Shown here: one piece after another, positions 7,394 to 12,873 of the stretch
Position numbering within the stretch: the stretch's first letter is position 1
How the letters are laid out: the number at the start of each line of letters is the position of its first letter
Assembly (NCBI GenBank): GCA_017860085.1
Contig: JAFNAJ010000027.1
Location: 1-12,873 of the forward strand
Source of the DNA: Acidobacteriota bacterium
GTDB lineage: Bacteria > Acidobacteriota > Vicinamibacteria > Vicinamibacterales > JAFNAJ01
DNA: 12,873 bases
Reading direction: 5' to 3'
Position numbers and translations under genes: made by a program
The notes under the pieces: generated by a model
Databases searched by the model: none
What the model was told of the DNA's origin: nothing
Seen by the model: the letters and a program-made list of their open reading frames with translations, nothing else

Positions 7394-8584
7394 ATGCCCG
7401 TGAACGAAGACAAGGCTTCACGATTCCACCGACGGAAACGATGGGCGCAGGTCGGCGCGGCGGCGGCAGGCGCCTCGCTGCTGGTGGCGTGGATGGCCTC
7501 CGGTGCGTCGGCGTTGGTGCGAGACCTGGCGCGTGCGCTCGCCCATGCGTTCGTGACGAGCGAGCCGAACGTGGCCATCGTCGAGGTGGCCGCGTACGTC
7601 ATCATCCTGAGCCTGAGCCTCAGCCTGGTCGAGTTGCCGTTCGAGTTCTATCGGTCTTTCCTGCTCGAGCGACGGTACGGGCTCACCACCGAGACCCTGC
7701 GCACCTGGCTGGCTGATCACGCAAAGGCGTTGCTGATCGGCGCCGTGGTCGGCCTGGTCGCCGCCGAGGTCGCCTACGCAGCCCTTCGGTGGTCGCCGGG
7801 ATGGTGGTGGCTGGTAACCGGGCTGGCGTTCGCGGCAGGGCTTGCCGCTCTGGCCGTGGTGGCCCCGGTGCTCCTCTTGCCGCTCTTCTACCGGTTCGTT
7901 CCGCTCGACCGCCAGGGGCTCGCCGATCGGCTCCTCCGTCTCACGCGACGCACGGGCGTGCCCGTGGTGGGCGTCTACGAGTGGCGCCTCGGTGAGAAGA
8001 GCCGGCGCGCCAACGCGGCGCTCGTCGGCATTGGGCCGACGCGACGCATTCTCCTGTCGGACACCCTGCTGTCGGGCTACTCCGAGGACGAGGTCGAGGT
8101 GATCCTGGCGCACGAGCTCTCGCACCACGTGCACCACGACCTGCGTCGCATGGTCATGCTCGATGGACTCGTCATGATCGCCGCGCTGGGGGTCGGGCAC
8201 GTGGCGCTGGTGACGCTCGGCACGCGCGTCGGTCTCGCGGCACCGCATGACGTGGCCGGGCTCCCGTTGCTGGTGTTGGCCGGCGGTCTGGCAGGCCTCG
8301 CAGCGACGCCGCTGCTCAACGCCCTGTCGCGGCGGGACGAGCGTCGCGCCGATCGATGTGCCCTCGATCTCACGCGCAACGTCCCCGCGTTCGTGTCAGC
8401 CATGCGACGGTTGGGCGCCCAGAACCTGGCGGAGGAGCAGCCGTCGAGGATGGTCGAGTGGTGGTTCTATGGTCATCCGCCGCTGGCCCAGCGCCTCGAC
8501 GCCGCTCGTGAGTGGGCACAGCGCGACGGTGACGCCAGTTCCCTCTCGCTGGCGGACCCGGGCGCGTCAGGTTCTTCTGGCTAG
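7394..8584 (+). CDS. M48 family (Ste24/CAAX protease-like) membrane zinc metalloprotease
   Basis: A 396-residue integral membrane metalloprotease of family M48, closest in style to the Ste24 branch. Zinc ligands are visible: HELSH (240-244) gives His240, Glu241 and His244, and Glu316 in DERRAD (315-320) gives the third ligand with Asp320 in the ExxxD pattern. About six hydrophobic segments lie near 20-40, 61-80, 112-131, 137-166, 255-276 and 288-308. PFEFYRSFLLERRYGL (82-97) is the conserved Ste24 N-terminal motif, and the HPPLAQR motif (361-367) is also typical. Bacteria lack prenylated CaaX proteins in the eukaryotic sense, so the likely role is general membrane-protein quality control; the substrate is unknown. 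ATG 7394 follows the smc stop closely with no good Shine-Dalgarno, suggesting translational coupling to smc. The C-terminal 20 residues are Ser/Gly-rich. The stop interlocks with the opposing cupredoxin stop. Confidence 0.95.
   Translation: MPVNEDKASRFHRRKRWAQVGAAAAGASLLVAWMASGASALVRDLARALAHAFVTSEPNVAIVEVAAYVIILSLSLSLVELPFEFYRSFLLERRYGLTTETLRTWLADHAKALLIGAVVGLVAAEVAYAALRWSPGWWWLVTGLAFAAGLAALAVVAPVLLLPLFYRFVPLDRQGLADRLLRLTRRTGVPVVGVYEWRLGEKSRRANAALVGIGPTRRILLSDTLLSGYSEDEVEVILAHELSHHVHHDLRRMVMLDGLVMIAALGVGHVALVTLGTRVGLAAPHDVAGLPLLVLAGGLAGLAATPLLNALSRRDERRADRCALDLTRNVPAFVSAMRRLGAQNLAEEQPSRMVEWWFYGHPPLAQRLDAAREWAQRDGDASSLSLADPGASGSSG
8581..8584. other. CTAG palindrome shared by two convergent stop codons
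   Basis: The four bases CTAG supply TAG on both strands: 8582-8584 ends the M48 gene and 8583-8581 (minus strand) ends the cupredoxin gene. The two genes have no intergenic terminator between them, so each transcript must run into the other gene's 3' end. Confidence 0.95.
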
Positions 8585-8964
8585 CGCGGGCGCACCACGA
8601 GCGTCGCGCTCATGTCGCGACACTTCTCGTCGATCTGCAGGTTGCAGTAGATCCGGAACGACCCGGGCTGGTCGGCCTGGAACTCGAACACGGCCGGCCG
8701 CTCGGGACTCGCGCGCTTCGCGATTCGATACGCATCGATCGTGAAGCTGTGGGGAATGTCTTCGGCAGTGAGGGTGATGCGGACCACGTCGTCCTGGTCC
8801 ACCTCGATGACCGGCGGGGTGAAGGCGTACTTGCGCGCCGAGACCGACACCTCACGACGCCGCTCCTGCGCCGCGTGCGACCCCAGGGCCAGGAGCCACC
8901 CGGCCACGGCGAGGGCGACGAGCACGCCGGCTGCCGCGCGGGACCTACCGTGTCGCGTGTTCAT
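8581..8964 (-). CDS. Exported cupredoxin-domain protein
   Basis: A 127-residue protein with an N-terminal basic/hydrophobic signal or anchor (1-32, possible cleavage after HAA) and one cupredoxin-like beta domain (about 38-125). Such domains usually bind copper and shuttle electrons or store metal outside the cytoplasm. The N-terminal ligand His72 is in DIPHSF (69-74), and the C-terminal loop reads YCNLQIDEKCRDM (106-118) with Cys107, Cys115 and Met118. Typical relatives end this loop with a His three residues before the Met; here that place holds Cys115. The domain looks like the COX2/nitrous-oxide-reductase CuA-type fold rather than plastocyanin, judging from PHSF and the loop. ATG 8964 is chosen because GGGGAG (8977-8972) lies 7 bases upstream; the upstream in-frame GTG 8979 is too near the AAGGAGG at 8989-8983. 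No partner oxidase is nearby. Copper binding is inferred. Confidence 0.88.
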   Translation of the reverse strand: MNTRHGRSRAAAGVLVALAVAGWLLALGSHAAQERRREVSVSARKYAFTPPVIEVDQDDVVRITLTAEDIPHSFTIDAYRIAKRASPERPAVFEFQADQPGSFRIYCNLQIDEKCRDMSATLVVRPR

Positions 8965-8971
8965 CCAGAGG

Positions 8972-8989
8972 CTCCCCACCTGCCTCCTT
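8972..8989 (-). promoter_or_regulatory. Two Shine-Dalgarno-like motifs before the cupredoxin gene
   Basis: On the minus strand AAGGAGG (8989-8983) lies 18 bases before ATG 8964, and GGGGAG (8977-8972) lies 7 bases before it. The nearer motif decides the start. The farther one is the better match to anti-SD but badly spaced for both ATG 8964 and GTG 8979. Confidence 0.6.
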
Positions 8990-8991
8990 CG

Positions 8992-8997
8992 ATTGTA
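8992..8997 (-). promoter_or_regulatory. Candidate -10 element for the cupredoxin gene
   Basis: TACAAT on the minus strand (8997-8992) is a five-of-six match to the sigma-70 -10 box and would start transcription near 8985, about 20 bases before the start codon. The -35 region is poor: nothing close to TTGACA lies 16-18 bases upstream, where an inverted repeat sits instead. An activator-dependent promoter is possible. Confidence 0.4.
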
Positions 8998-9002
8998 TCC
9001 GG

Positions 9003-9024
9003 TTGTCGGGTGGGGAGCCGACAA
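9003..9024. other. 7-bp inverted repeat between pnp and the cupredoxin gene
   Basis: TTGTCGG (9003-9009) and CCGACAA (9018-9024) are perfect complements separated by 8 bases. The repeat lies just downstream of the pnp stop and just upstream of the candidate cupredoxin -10. It may be a pnp 3'-end hairpin, although no T-tract follows, or a regulator binding site over the -35 region. Confidence 0.5.
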
Positions 9025-9046
9025 GCCTCTCCAGCCGACGGCGGGA

Positions 9047-11212
9047 CTAGCTGCGCCGCGAGTGCTCGCGCCGCGGTCGAGGACCCTGGTCGCCCCCCCC
9101 GCCCTCGTCGGGGCTGGGTGCCACGCCCGCCTCCTCTTGCAGCAAGGCCTTGCGGCTGAGCCTGATCTTGCCGGACGGGTCGATGTTGATGACCTTCACC
9201 AGCAACTGCTCGCCTTCCTTGAGCTCGTCCCTGACGTCCTTCACACGGTGGAGAGCGATCTCCGAGACATGCAGGAGTCCGTCACAGCCGGGGAGGATCT
9301 CGACAAACGCGCCGAAGTCGGTGATGCGGTTCACCTTGCCCAGGTAGGTCTTGTTCAGCTCGGGTGTCGCGGTGAGTTCCTCGATCATCGTGATCGCCTG
9401 CTTGGCCGACGTCTCGTCGACCGAGGCCACGTTGACCCGACCGTCGTCCTCCACGTCGATCTTCACGCCGGTCCGTTCGATGATGCTGCGAATCGTCTTC
9501 CCGCCAGGCCCGATGACGTCGCGGATGCGATCCACGGGGATGCGGATGGTGACGATGCGCGGTGCGTACGCGGAGATGTTGGGGCGCGGCCCGTCGAGCG
9601 CCTCCTGCATCTTGCCCAGGATCTCGAGACGCCCCTTTCGCGCCTGCTCCAGCGCACGGCGCATGATCTCCGGCGTGATCCCGGCCACCTTGATGTCCAT
9701 CTGGAGGGCCGTGATCCCAGTGGCCGTGCCGGCCACCTTGAAGTCCATGTCGCCGTAGTGATCCTCGGCGCCGGCGATGTCGCTCAGCACCGCGTACTTC
9801 CCGGTCTGCTCGTCGAGGATGAGCCCCATGGCCACGCCCGCAACGGCCGCCGAGAGTGGCACCCCCGCGTCCATCATGGCCAACGACCCGCCGCAGACCG
9901 TCGCCATCGACGACGAACCGTTCGACTCGAGGATGTCCGACACGACGCGGACCGTGTACGGGAACTTGTCTTCCTCGGGGACGACCGGGGTCAAGGCACG
10001 CTCGGCGAGTGCCCCGTGCCCGACCTCGCGGCGGCCGGGACCACGGAGAAACGCGACCTCACCCACCGAGAACGGCGGGAAGTTGTAGTGGAGCATGAAC
10101 CGCTTCCACGTTTCGCCTTCGACGAGCTCGATCTTCTGCTGGTCCTCGGCCGTGCCGAGCGTGGCGGTGACCAGCGCCTGCGTCTCGCCGCGCGTGAACA
10201 CGGCAGACCCGTGCGCGCGAGGCAGGACGCTCGATTCAATCCAGATGGGCCGGATCTCGTCGAACGCGCGCCCGTCGAGGCGCTGGCCGTGCGTGAGCAC
10301 CTCGTCGCGCAGCACCTTCTCCTTGAGTTCCTTGAAGATGGCCTTCGCCTCGAGGCGGCGCTGAATCTCCTGCTCGGGCAGCGACGCGATGAGATCCTCG
10401 AGCACTTGGTCGACGCGGTCGTAGTTCTCGAGCTTGCCCTTGATGCGCATCGCCTCGCTGAGGGGCACCAGGATCTTCTCCTCGACCTCGCGATAGAACT
10501 CGGCCGAGTACTCCTTGCGCTCCACTTCCAGCTTCGGGCGACCCGCGTCGCGAGCCATCGTGTCAATCACGTCCACGATGTCTCGGATGGCTGCGTGAGC
10601 CGTGTCGAGGGCCGTGAGCATGTCGTCCTCGGGGACGACCTTCGCACCGGCCTCGACCATGACGATGGCATCGCGACTGCCGGCGACGATCAGGTCGAGC
10701 CGGCTGCGCTTCCGCTCTTCGTAGGTCGGGTTGATGACGAACGCCCCGTCGATCATTCCGACGCGCACCGCCGCGATGGTCTTCTGGAACGGGATCTCCG
10801 ACAGGGCCAGCGCGGCCGAGGCGCCCGTCACGGCCAGGACGTCCGGGTCGTTGTCGGAATCAGCCGAGAGCACCAGGGCGATGACCTGCGTCTCGTACCG
10901 CCAGCCCGCTGGGAACAGCGGCCGGATCGGACGATCGATCAGGCGGCTGGTGAGCACTTCCTTCTCGTGCGGCTTGCCCTCGCGCTTGAAGAAGCCGCCC
11001 GGAATGCGTCCGGAGGCGTAGGTGTACTCACGGTAGTCGACCGTGAGCGGGAGGAAGTCGATGCCCTCGCGGGGGTTGGCCGCGTGGCACGCCGTGACCA
11101 GGACGATCGTATCGCCATAGCGGACAACAACTGCACCGTCCGCCTGCTTCGCCAGCTTGCCCGTTTCGAAGGACAGCGTGCGGCGACCCAGGGTCAATTC
11201 GCGCTTATGCAT
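9047..11212 (-). CDS. pnp: Polyribonucleotide nucleotidyltransferase (PNPase)
   Basis: PNPase degrades RNA 3' to 5' by phosphorolysis, releasing nucleoside diphosphates, and can add tails in reverse; it is trimeric and often joins the degradosome. The 721-residue product has the standard order: RNase PH-like core 1 (about 1-225), linker helical domain (about 240-320), catalytic core 2 (about 325-545), KH domain with IGPGGKTIRSI near 580-590, and S1 domain (about 630-695). The metal/active-site residues are visible as Asp484, Asp490 and Lys492 in EDHYGDMDFK (483-492), matching E. coli Asp486, Asp492 and Lys494. The C-terminal tail is Gly/Pro/Arg-rich and is partly encoded by a run of eight Gs. 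ATG 11212 matches the family N-terminus, with GAGG (11225-11222) 9 bases upstream. It lies 79 bases after rpsO, the classic rpsO-pnp pairing. In enterobacteria pnp is controlled post-transcriptionally through its leader; here that is only a possibility. Confidence 0.98.
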   Translation of the reverse strand: MHKRELTLGRRTLSFETGKLAKQADGAVVVRYGDTIVLVTACHAANPREGIDFLPLTVDYREYTYASGRIPGGFFKREGKPHEKEVLTSRLIDRPIRPLFPAGWRYETQVIALVLSADSDNDPDVLAVTGASAALALSEIPFQKTIAAVRVGMIDGAFVINPTYEERKRSRLDLIVAGSRDAIVMVEAGAKVVPEDDMLTALDTAHAAIRDIVDVIDTMARDAGRPKLEVERKEYSAEFYREVEEKILVPLSEAMRIKGKLENYDRVDQVLEDLIASLPEQEIQRRLEAKAIFKELKEKVLRDEVLTHGQRLDGRAFDEIRPIWIESSVLPRAHGSAVFTRGETQALVTATLGTAEDQQKIELVEGETWKRFMLHYNFPPFSVGEVAFLRGPGRREVGHGALAERALTPVVPEEDKFPYTVRVVSDILESNGSSSMATVCGGSLAMMDAGVPLSAAVAGVAMGLILDEQTGKYAVLSDIAGAEDHYGDMDFKVAGTATGITALQMDIKVAGITPEIMRRALEQARKGRLEILGKMQEALDGPRPNISAYAPRIVTIRIPVDRIRDVIGPGGKTIRSIIERTGVKIDVEDDGRVNVASVDETSAKQAITMIEELTATPELNKTYLGKVNRITDFGAFVEILPGCDGLLHVSEIALHRVKDVRDELKEGEQLLVKVINIDPSGKIRLSRKALLQEEAGVAPSPDEGGGGDQGPRPRREHSRRS

Positions 11213-11261
11213 GGAGTAAGGCCTCGGAAATGGACGGACGACCTTCGTGGACCTCCGCCAG

Positions 11262-11282
11262 GCGGTGACGACGGACACCCGC
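11262..11282 (-). other. Hairpin in the rpsO-pnp intercistronic region
   Basis: On the minus strand GCGGGTG (11282-11276, one bulged G) can pair with CACCGC (11267-11262) around an 8-base loop. A competing small hairpin, CCGC-GCGG (11265-11255), uses part of the same sequence. It lies in the 79-base rpsO-pnp spacer where E. coli has an RNase III-processed stem; no sequence similarity is claimed. Confidence 0.3.
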
Positions 11283-11291
11283 CGTGGCCGC

Positions 11292-11561
11292 CTACTTGCG
11301 GATGCCCAGACGGCGGATGAGCTCGGAGTAGCGTGCCGGGTCCTTGCTCTTGAGGTAGTCCAGCAGCCGACGGCGCTGGCCCACGAGCTTGAGGAGGCCC
11401 CGACGCGAGTGGTGGTCCTTCACGTGGGTCTTGAAGTGATCCGTCAGGTACGTGATCCGGTCGCTCAAGATTGCGACCTGGACTTCGGGCGACCCCGTGT
11501 CCTGATGATGAAGCCGGTAGGAGTCGATGATGTTGGTCTTGCGTTCCTTGGTCAGCGCCAC
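11292..11561 (-). CDS. rpsO: 30S ribosomal protein S15
   Basis: An 89-residue S15, exactly the usual length. It is a primary 16S rRNA binding protein that joins the platform of the small subunit and takes part in an intersubunit bridge. The conserved helical core is unmistakable: TGSPEVQVAILSDRI (22-36), LTDHFKTHVKDHHSRRGLL (39-57), then the basic region LVGQRRRLLDYLK (59-71) and the C-terminal ELIRRLGIRK. The start is GTG 11561, supported by a strong GGAGGG (11575-11570) 8 bases upstream. It lies between truB and pnp as in many bacteria. In several phyla S15 represses its own mRNA through a leader structure, and the 96-base leader here has GC-rich folding potential. Confidence 0.98.
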   Translation of the reverse strand: MALTKERKTNIIDSYRLHHQDTGSPEVQVAILSDRITYLTDHFKTHVKDHHSRRGLLKLVGQRRRLLDYLKSKDPARYSELIRRLGIRK

Positions 11562-11569
11562 GTTCCGTA

Positions 11570-11575
11570 CCCTCC
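11570..11575 (-). promoter_or_regulatory. Ribosome binding site of rpsO supporting a GTG start
   Basis: GGAGGG on the minus strand lies 8 bases before GTG 11561. It is the strongest Shine-Dalgarno in the nrnA-truB-rpsO-pnp cluster and supports the unusual start codon, in keeping with high S15 synthesis. Confidence 0.8.
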
Positions 11576-11615
11576 GCGCACGGCCCAGACCTGGGAGCCA
11601 GAGTCCCCACCGGAC
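11576..11615 (-). other. GC-rich folding region in the rpsO leader
   Basis: Upstream of the rpsO Shine-Dalgarno the minus strand has short nested complements, including GGGA with TCCC (7-base loop) and CCCA with TGGG (4-base loop). These could form alternative hairpins near the ribosome binding site. S15 autoregulatory RNAs differ between phyla, and this matches none I can name. Confidence 0.25.
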
Positions 11616-11654
11616 CGCCGACAGTGCCGAACAACCGCCAAAAGATAACTCTCT

Positions 11655-11684
11655 ATGCTAGTCCAGAACGACGTCAGGATGCAA
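11655..11684 (-). promoter_or_regulatory. Weak candidate promoter for rpsO-pnp
   Basis: TTGCAT (11684-11679) and TAGCAT (11660-11655) are 18 bases apart on the minus strand at the very end of truB, in a locally AT-rich patch. Each hexamer is only a partial sigma-70 match. If real it would give rpsO a leader of roughly 85 bases and allow expression apart from truB. Confidence 0.3.
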
Positions 11685-12575
11685 AGGCCACGCGATCCGG
11701 CCACCCGTGGCGAGCCCCACCAACCGACCTTCGGGGTCGAGCAGCCGAACCGGCCCACCGCGTGCGCCCGGCATGGCCTCGACGCACTCGGCCTCGGTGA
11801 CGAGATTGCCGTGCCTCGCGCGCGACGCACCGAGTGGGGTCAGCCGGACGACGTCGGTTCCCGGCAGCAGCTCGCTCAACGGAACGAGGTGCCGGGGTAC
11901 GAGTGCCGGCGTGTCGACCAGTGCGGCCAAGGGGAGTGCATGCTCGAGGTCGAAGTCGCCGGTTCGAGTTCGCCGCAGCGCCGCGACGTGGGCGCCGCAC
12001 CCGAGCGCCGCACCGAGGTCGTGGGCCAGCGAGCGCACGTAGAAACCGGCCGACGCGGTCAGCTGCACCCGCGCCACCGGGGGATCGTAACGCACCAGCT
12101 CGACTTCCCTGAGCACGACGCGGACCGGGGCGAGCGCGGGCGGCTCGTTCCGGCGGGCCAGGCGATACGCCCGCGTGCCGGCGACCTTCTTGGCCGAGAA
12201 CGGTGGGGGGACCTGGAACTCCTGGTCGCGCAGCCGCTCGACGGCGGCTTCGACCTCGGCTGCCGAGGGGAGGGGACCATCGTGTCGCGCCACCTCGGTG
12301 CCGTCGGCATCGTAGCTGTCCGTCTCGCGACCCAGGGTGATGTCCGTCTCGTACTGCTTGTCCTGCCCGGCCAGGAACCTGGCGAGCCGCGTTGCCCGAC
12401 CGAGCACGAGCGCGAGCACGCCCGTGGCCAGCGGATCCAGCGTGCCCGTGTGCCCGACACGCCGGCAGCCCGTCGCCCGACGCACGCGTGCCACGACGTC
12501 GTGCGACGTCAGCCCTTCCGGTTTGTCGATGACGAGGACGCCATCGAGCGGCGCCCGGACGTCAGGCGTCGCCAC
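11658..12575 (-). CDS. truB: tRNA pseudouridine(55) synthase TruB
   Basis: TruB converts uridine 55 to pseudouridine in the T-arm of tRNAs and also acts as a tRNA folding chaperone. The 305-residue product begins with the family motif GVLVIDKPEGLTSHDVV (12-28). It has the catalytic-loop motif GHTGTLDPLATGVL (41-54) with nucleophile Asp47, KQYETDITLG and DSYDADG in the following strands, PPPFSAKKVAG for tRNA contact, and GFYVRSLAHDLG late in the catalytic domain. The last 70 or so residues form a PUA-like domain. GTG 12575 is preferred: it lies just before the conserved region and overlaps the nrnA stop by 14 bases, suggesting coupled translation, as no strong Shine-Dalgarno is visible. The longer frame to 12680 has a non-homologous, low-complexity N-terminus that overlaps nrnA. 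The usual downstream neighbour ribF is absent. Confidence 0.96.
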   Translation of the reverse strand: MATPDVRAPLDGVLVIDKPEGLTSHDVVARVRRATGCRRVGHTGTLDPLATGVLALVLGRATRLARFLAGQDKQYETDITLGRETDSYDADGTEVARHDGPLPSAAEVEAAVERLRDQEFQVPPPFSAKKVAGTRAYRLARRNEPPALAPVRVVLREVELVRYDPPVARVQLTASAGFYVRSLAHDLGAALGCGAHVAALRRTRTGDFDLEHALPLAALVDTPALVPRHLVPLSELLPGTDVVRLTPLGASRARHGNLVTEAECVEAMPGARGGPVRLLDPEGRLVGLATGGRIAWPLHPDVVLD

Positions 12576-12873
12576 GACCGTCGAGCGCGGCAGTGAGCTG
12601 CGCGACGAGCACGTCGTGCGCCTGCGACAGATCGGTCTCGAGGGTGAAGCCGGCCGCGTTGCGGTGGCCGCCGCCTCCATGTCGCTCGGCGACGGTCCGC
12701 ACGTCCACCGAGCCCTTCGACCGCAGGCTGACCCTCAACTCTCCGGGTTGCTCGGTCTTGAACATGGCCACGGCCTGGACCTGCTTGGCGCTCAGCGGCA
12801 GGTTGATGAGGCCATCGGTGTCGTCGTAGGTGGCGCCCGCCTGTCGCAGCAGCTCTGCGTCGAGGTACAGCAG
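12562..12873 (-). CDS. nrnA: NrnA-like DHH/DHHA1 phosphoesterase (C-terminal part; gene runs off the window)
   Basis: Only the last 103 residues are in the window; the gene continues past the right edge, so the DHH catalytic domain is not seen. The fragment is a clear DHHA1 domain: TDGLINLPLS (19-28), MFKTEQPGELRVSLRSK (37-53) and RHGGGGHRNAAG (64-75) with the substrate-binding GGGGH. These are typical of bacterial NrnA/RecJ-like bifunctional oligoribonucleases (nanoRNases), which degrade 2-5-nt RNAs and often pAp. Position directly before truB matches the common rbfA-nrnA-truB order and supports NrnA over RecJ or GdpP. The stop (12564-12562) overlaps the truB start by 14 bases. Confidence 0.9.
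   Translation of the reverse strand: MLYLDAELLRQAGATYDDTDGLINLPLSAKQVQAVAMFKTEQPGELRVSLRSKGSVDVRTVAERHGGGGHRNAAGFTLETDLSQAHDVLVAQLTAALDGRGDA

Noticed and set aside
5919..7421. Minus-strand open frame of 500 codons opposite the 3' part of smc
   Set aside because: Same reason: a long open frame is expected where stops are rare, and the sense strand is clearly Smc.
8741..11320. Plus-strand open frame of 859 codons opposite the cupredoxin and pnp genes
   Set aside because: It lies antisense to a complete, unmistakable PNPase. Its product is rich in Arg, His, Asp and Leu with no domain, as expected for a shadow frame in GC-rich DNA.
12576..12680. Longer TruB start at 12680
   Set aside because: The added 35 residues are Arg/Ser/Thr-rich, unlike TruB, and overlap the well-conserved 3' end of nrnA.
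1..12873. CRISPR array, tRNA, rRNA, insertion sequence, prophage or defence genes
   Set aside because: Read for regular spaced repeats, terminal inverted repeats with transposase motifs, cloverleaf patterns and phage or defence domains; none was seen. Short tRNA-like or repeat matches could be missed without a computed search.

Overview
The window is about 12.9 kb of dense, GC-rich (roughly two-thirds G+C by eye) bacterial chromosome made up almost entirely of conserved housekeeping genes. The gene types, high GC, TatA-TatC pair without TatB and the style of the SMC and S41 proteins suggest a soil-type Acidobacteriota lineage, perhaps Vicinamibacteria. That assignment is inference from family resemblance; no rRNA or other phylogenetic marker was searched.

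Layout, left to right. (1) 43-513 (+): an exported DUF192 protein. (2) 539-1633 (-): tatA then tatC, convergent with the DUF192 gene across a 25-base gap that holds a GC hairpin. (3) 1634-1856: a divergent control region. It carries a near-consensus sigma-70 promoter for tatAC on the minus strand and a weaker plus-strand promoter so close to the next start codon that the mRNA would be nearly leaderless. (4) 1857-8584 (+): an S41/CtpA-type processing protease, the chromosome-condensation ATPase Smc, and a Ste24-like M48 membrane metalloprotease that starts 17 bases after smc. (5) 8581-8964 (-): a small exported cupredoxin whose stop codon interlocks with that of the M48 gene in a CTAG palindrome. 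(6) 9047-12873 (-): the RNA/translation cluster nrnA (3' part only), truB, rpsO, pnp, transcribed right to left. This is the tail of the widely conserved nusA-infB type operon, here without ribF between truB and rpsO.

How the genes work together. NrnA, PNPase, TruB and S15 belong to RNA turnover and ribosome/tRNA maturation. Smc handles chromosome organisation. TatAC exports folded proteins. The DUF192 protein, S41 protease, M48 protease and cupredoxin act in or beyond the membrane. No mobile element, CRISPR array, phage gene, toxin-antitoxin pair or recognisable defence system was seen, and all full-length genes look intact.

I found no convincing undescribed multi-gene system. The most unusual points are modest: a cupredoxin with Cys where the C-terminal His copper ligand is expected, two non-canonical insertions in Smc, a probable near-leaderless protease mRNA, a perfect inverted repeat over the cupredoxin promoter region, and a possible structured rpsO leader.
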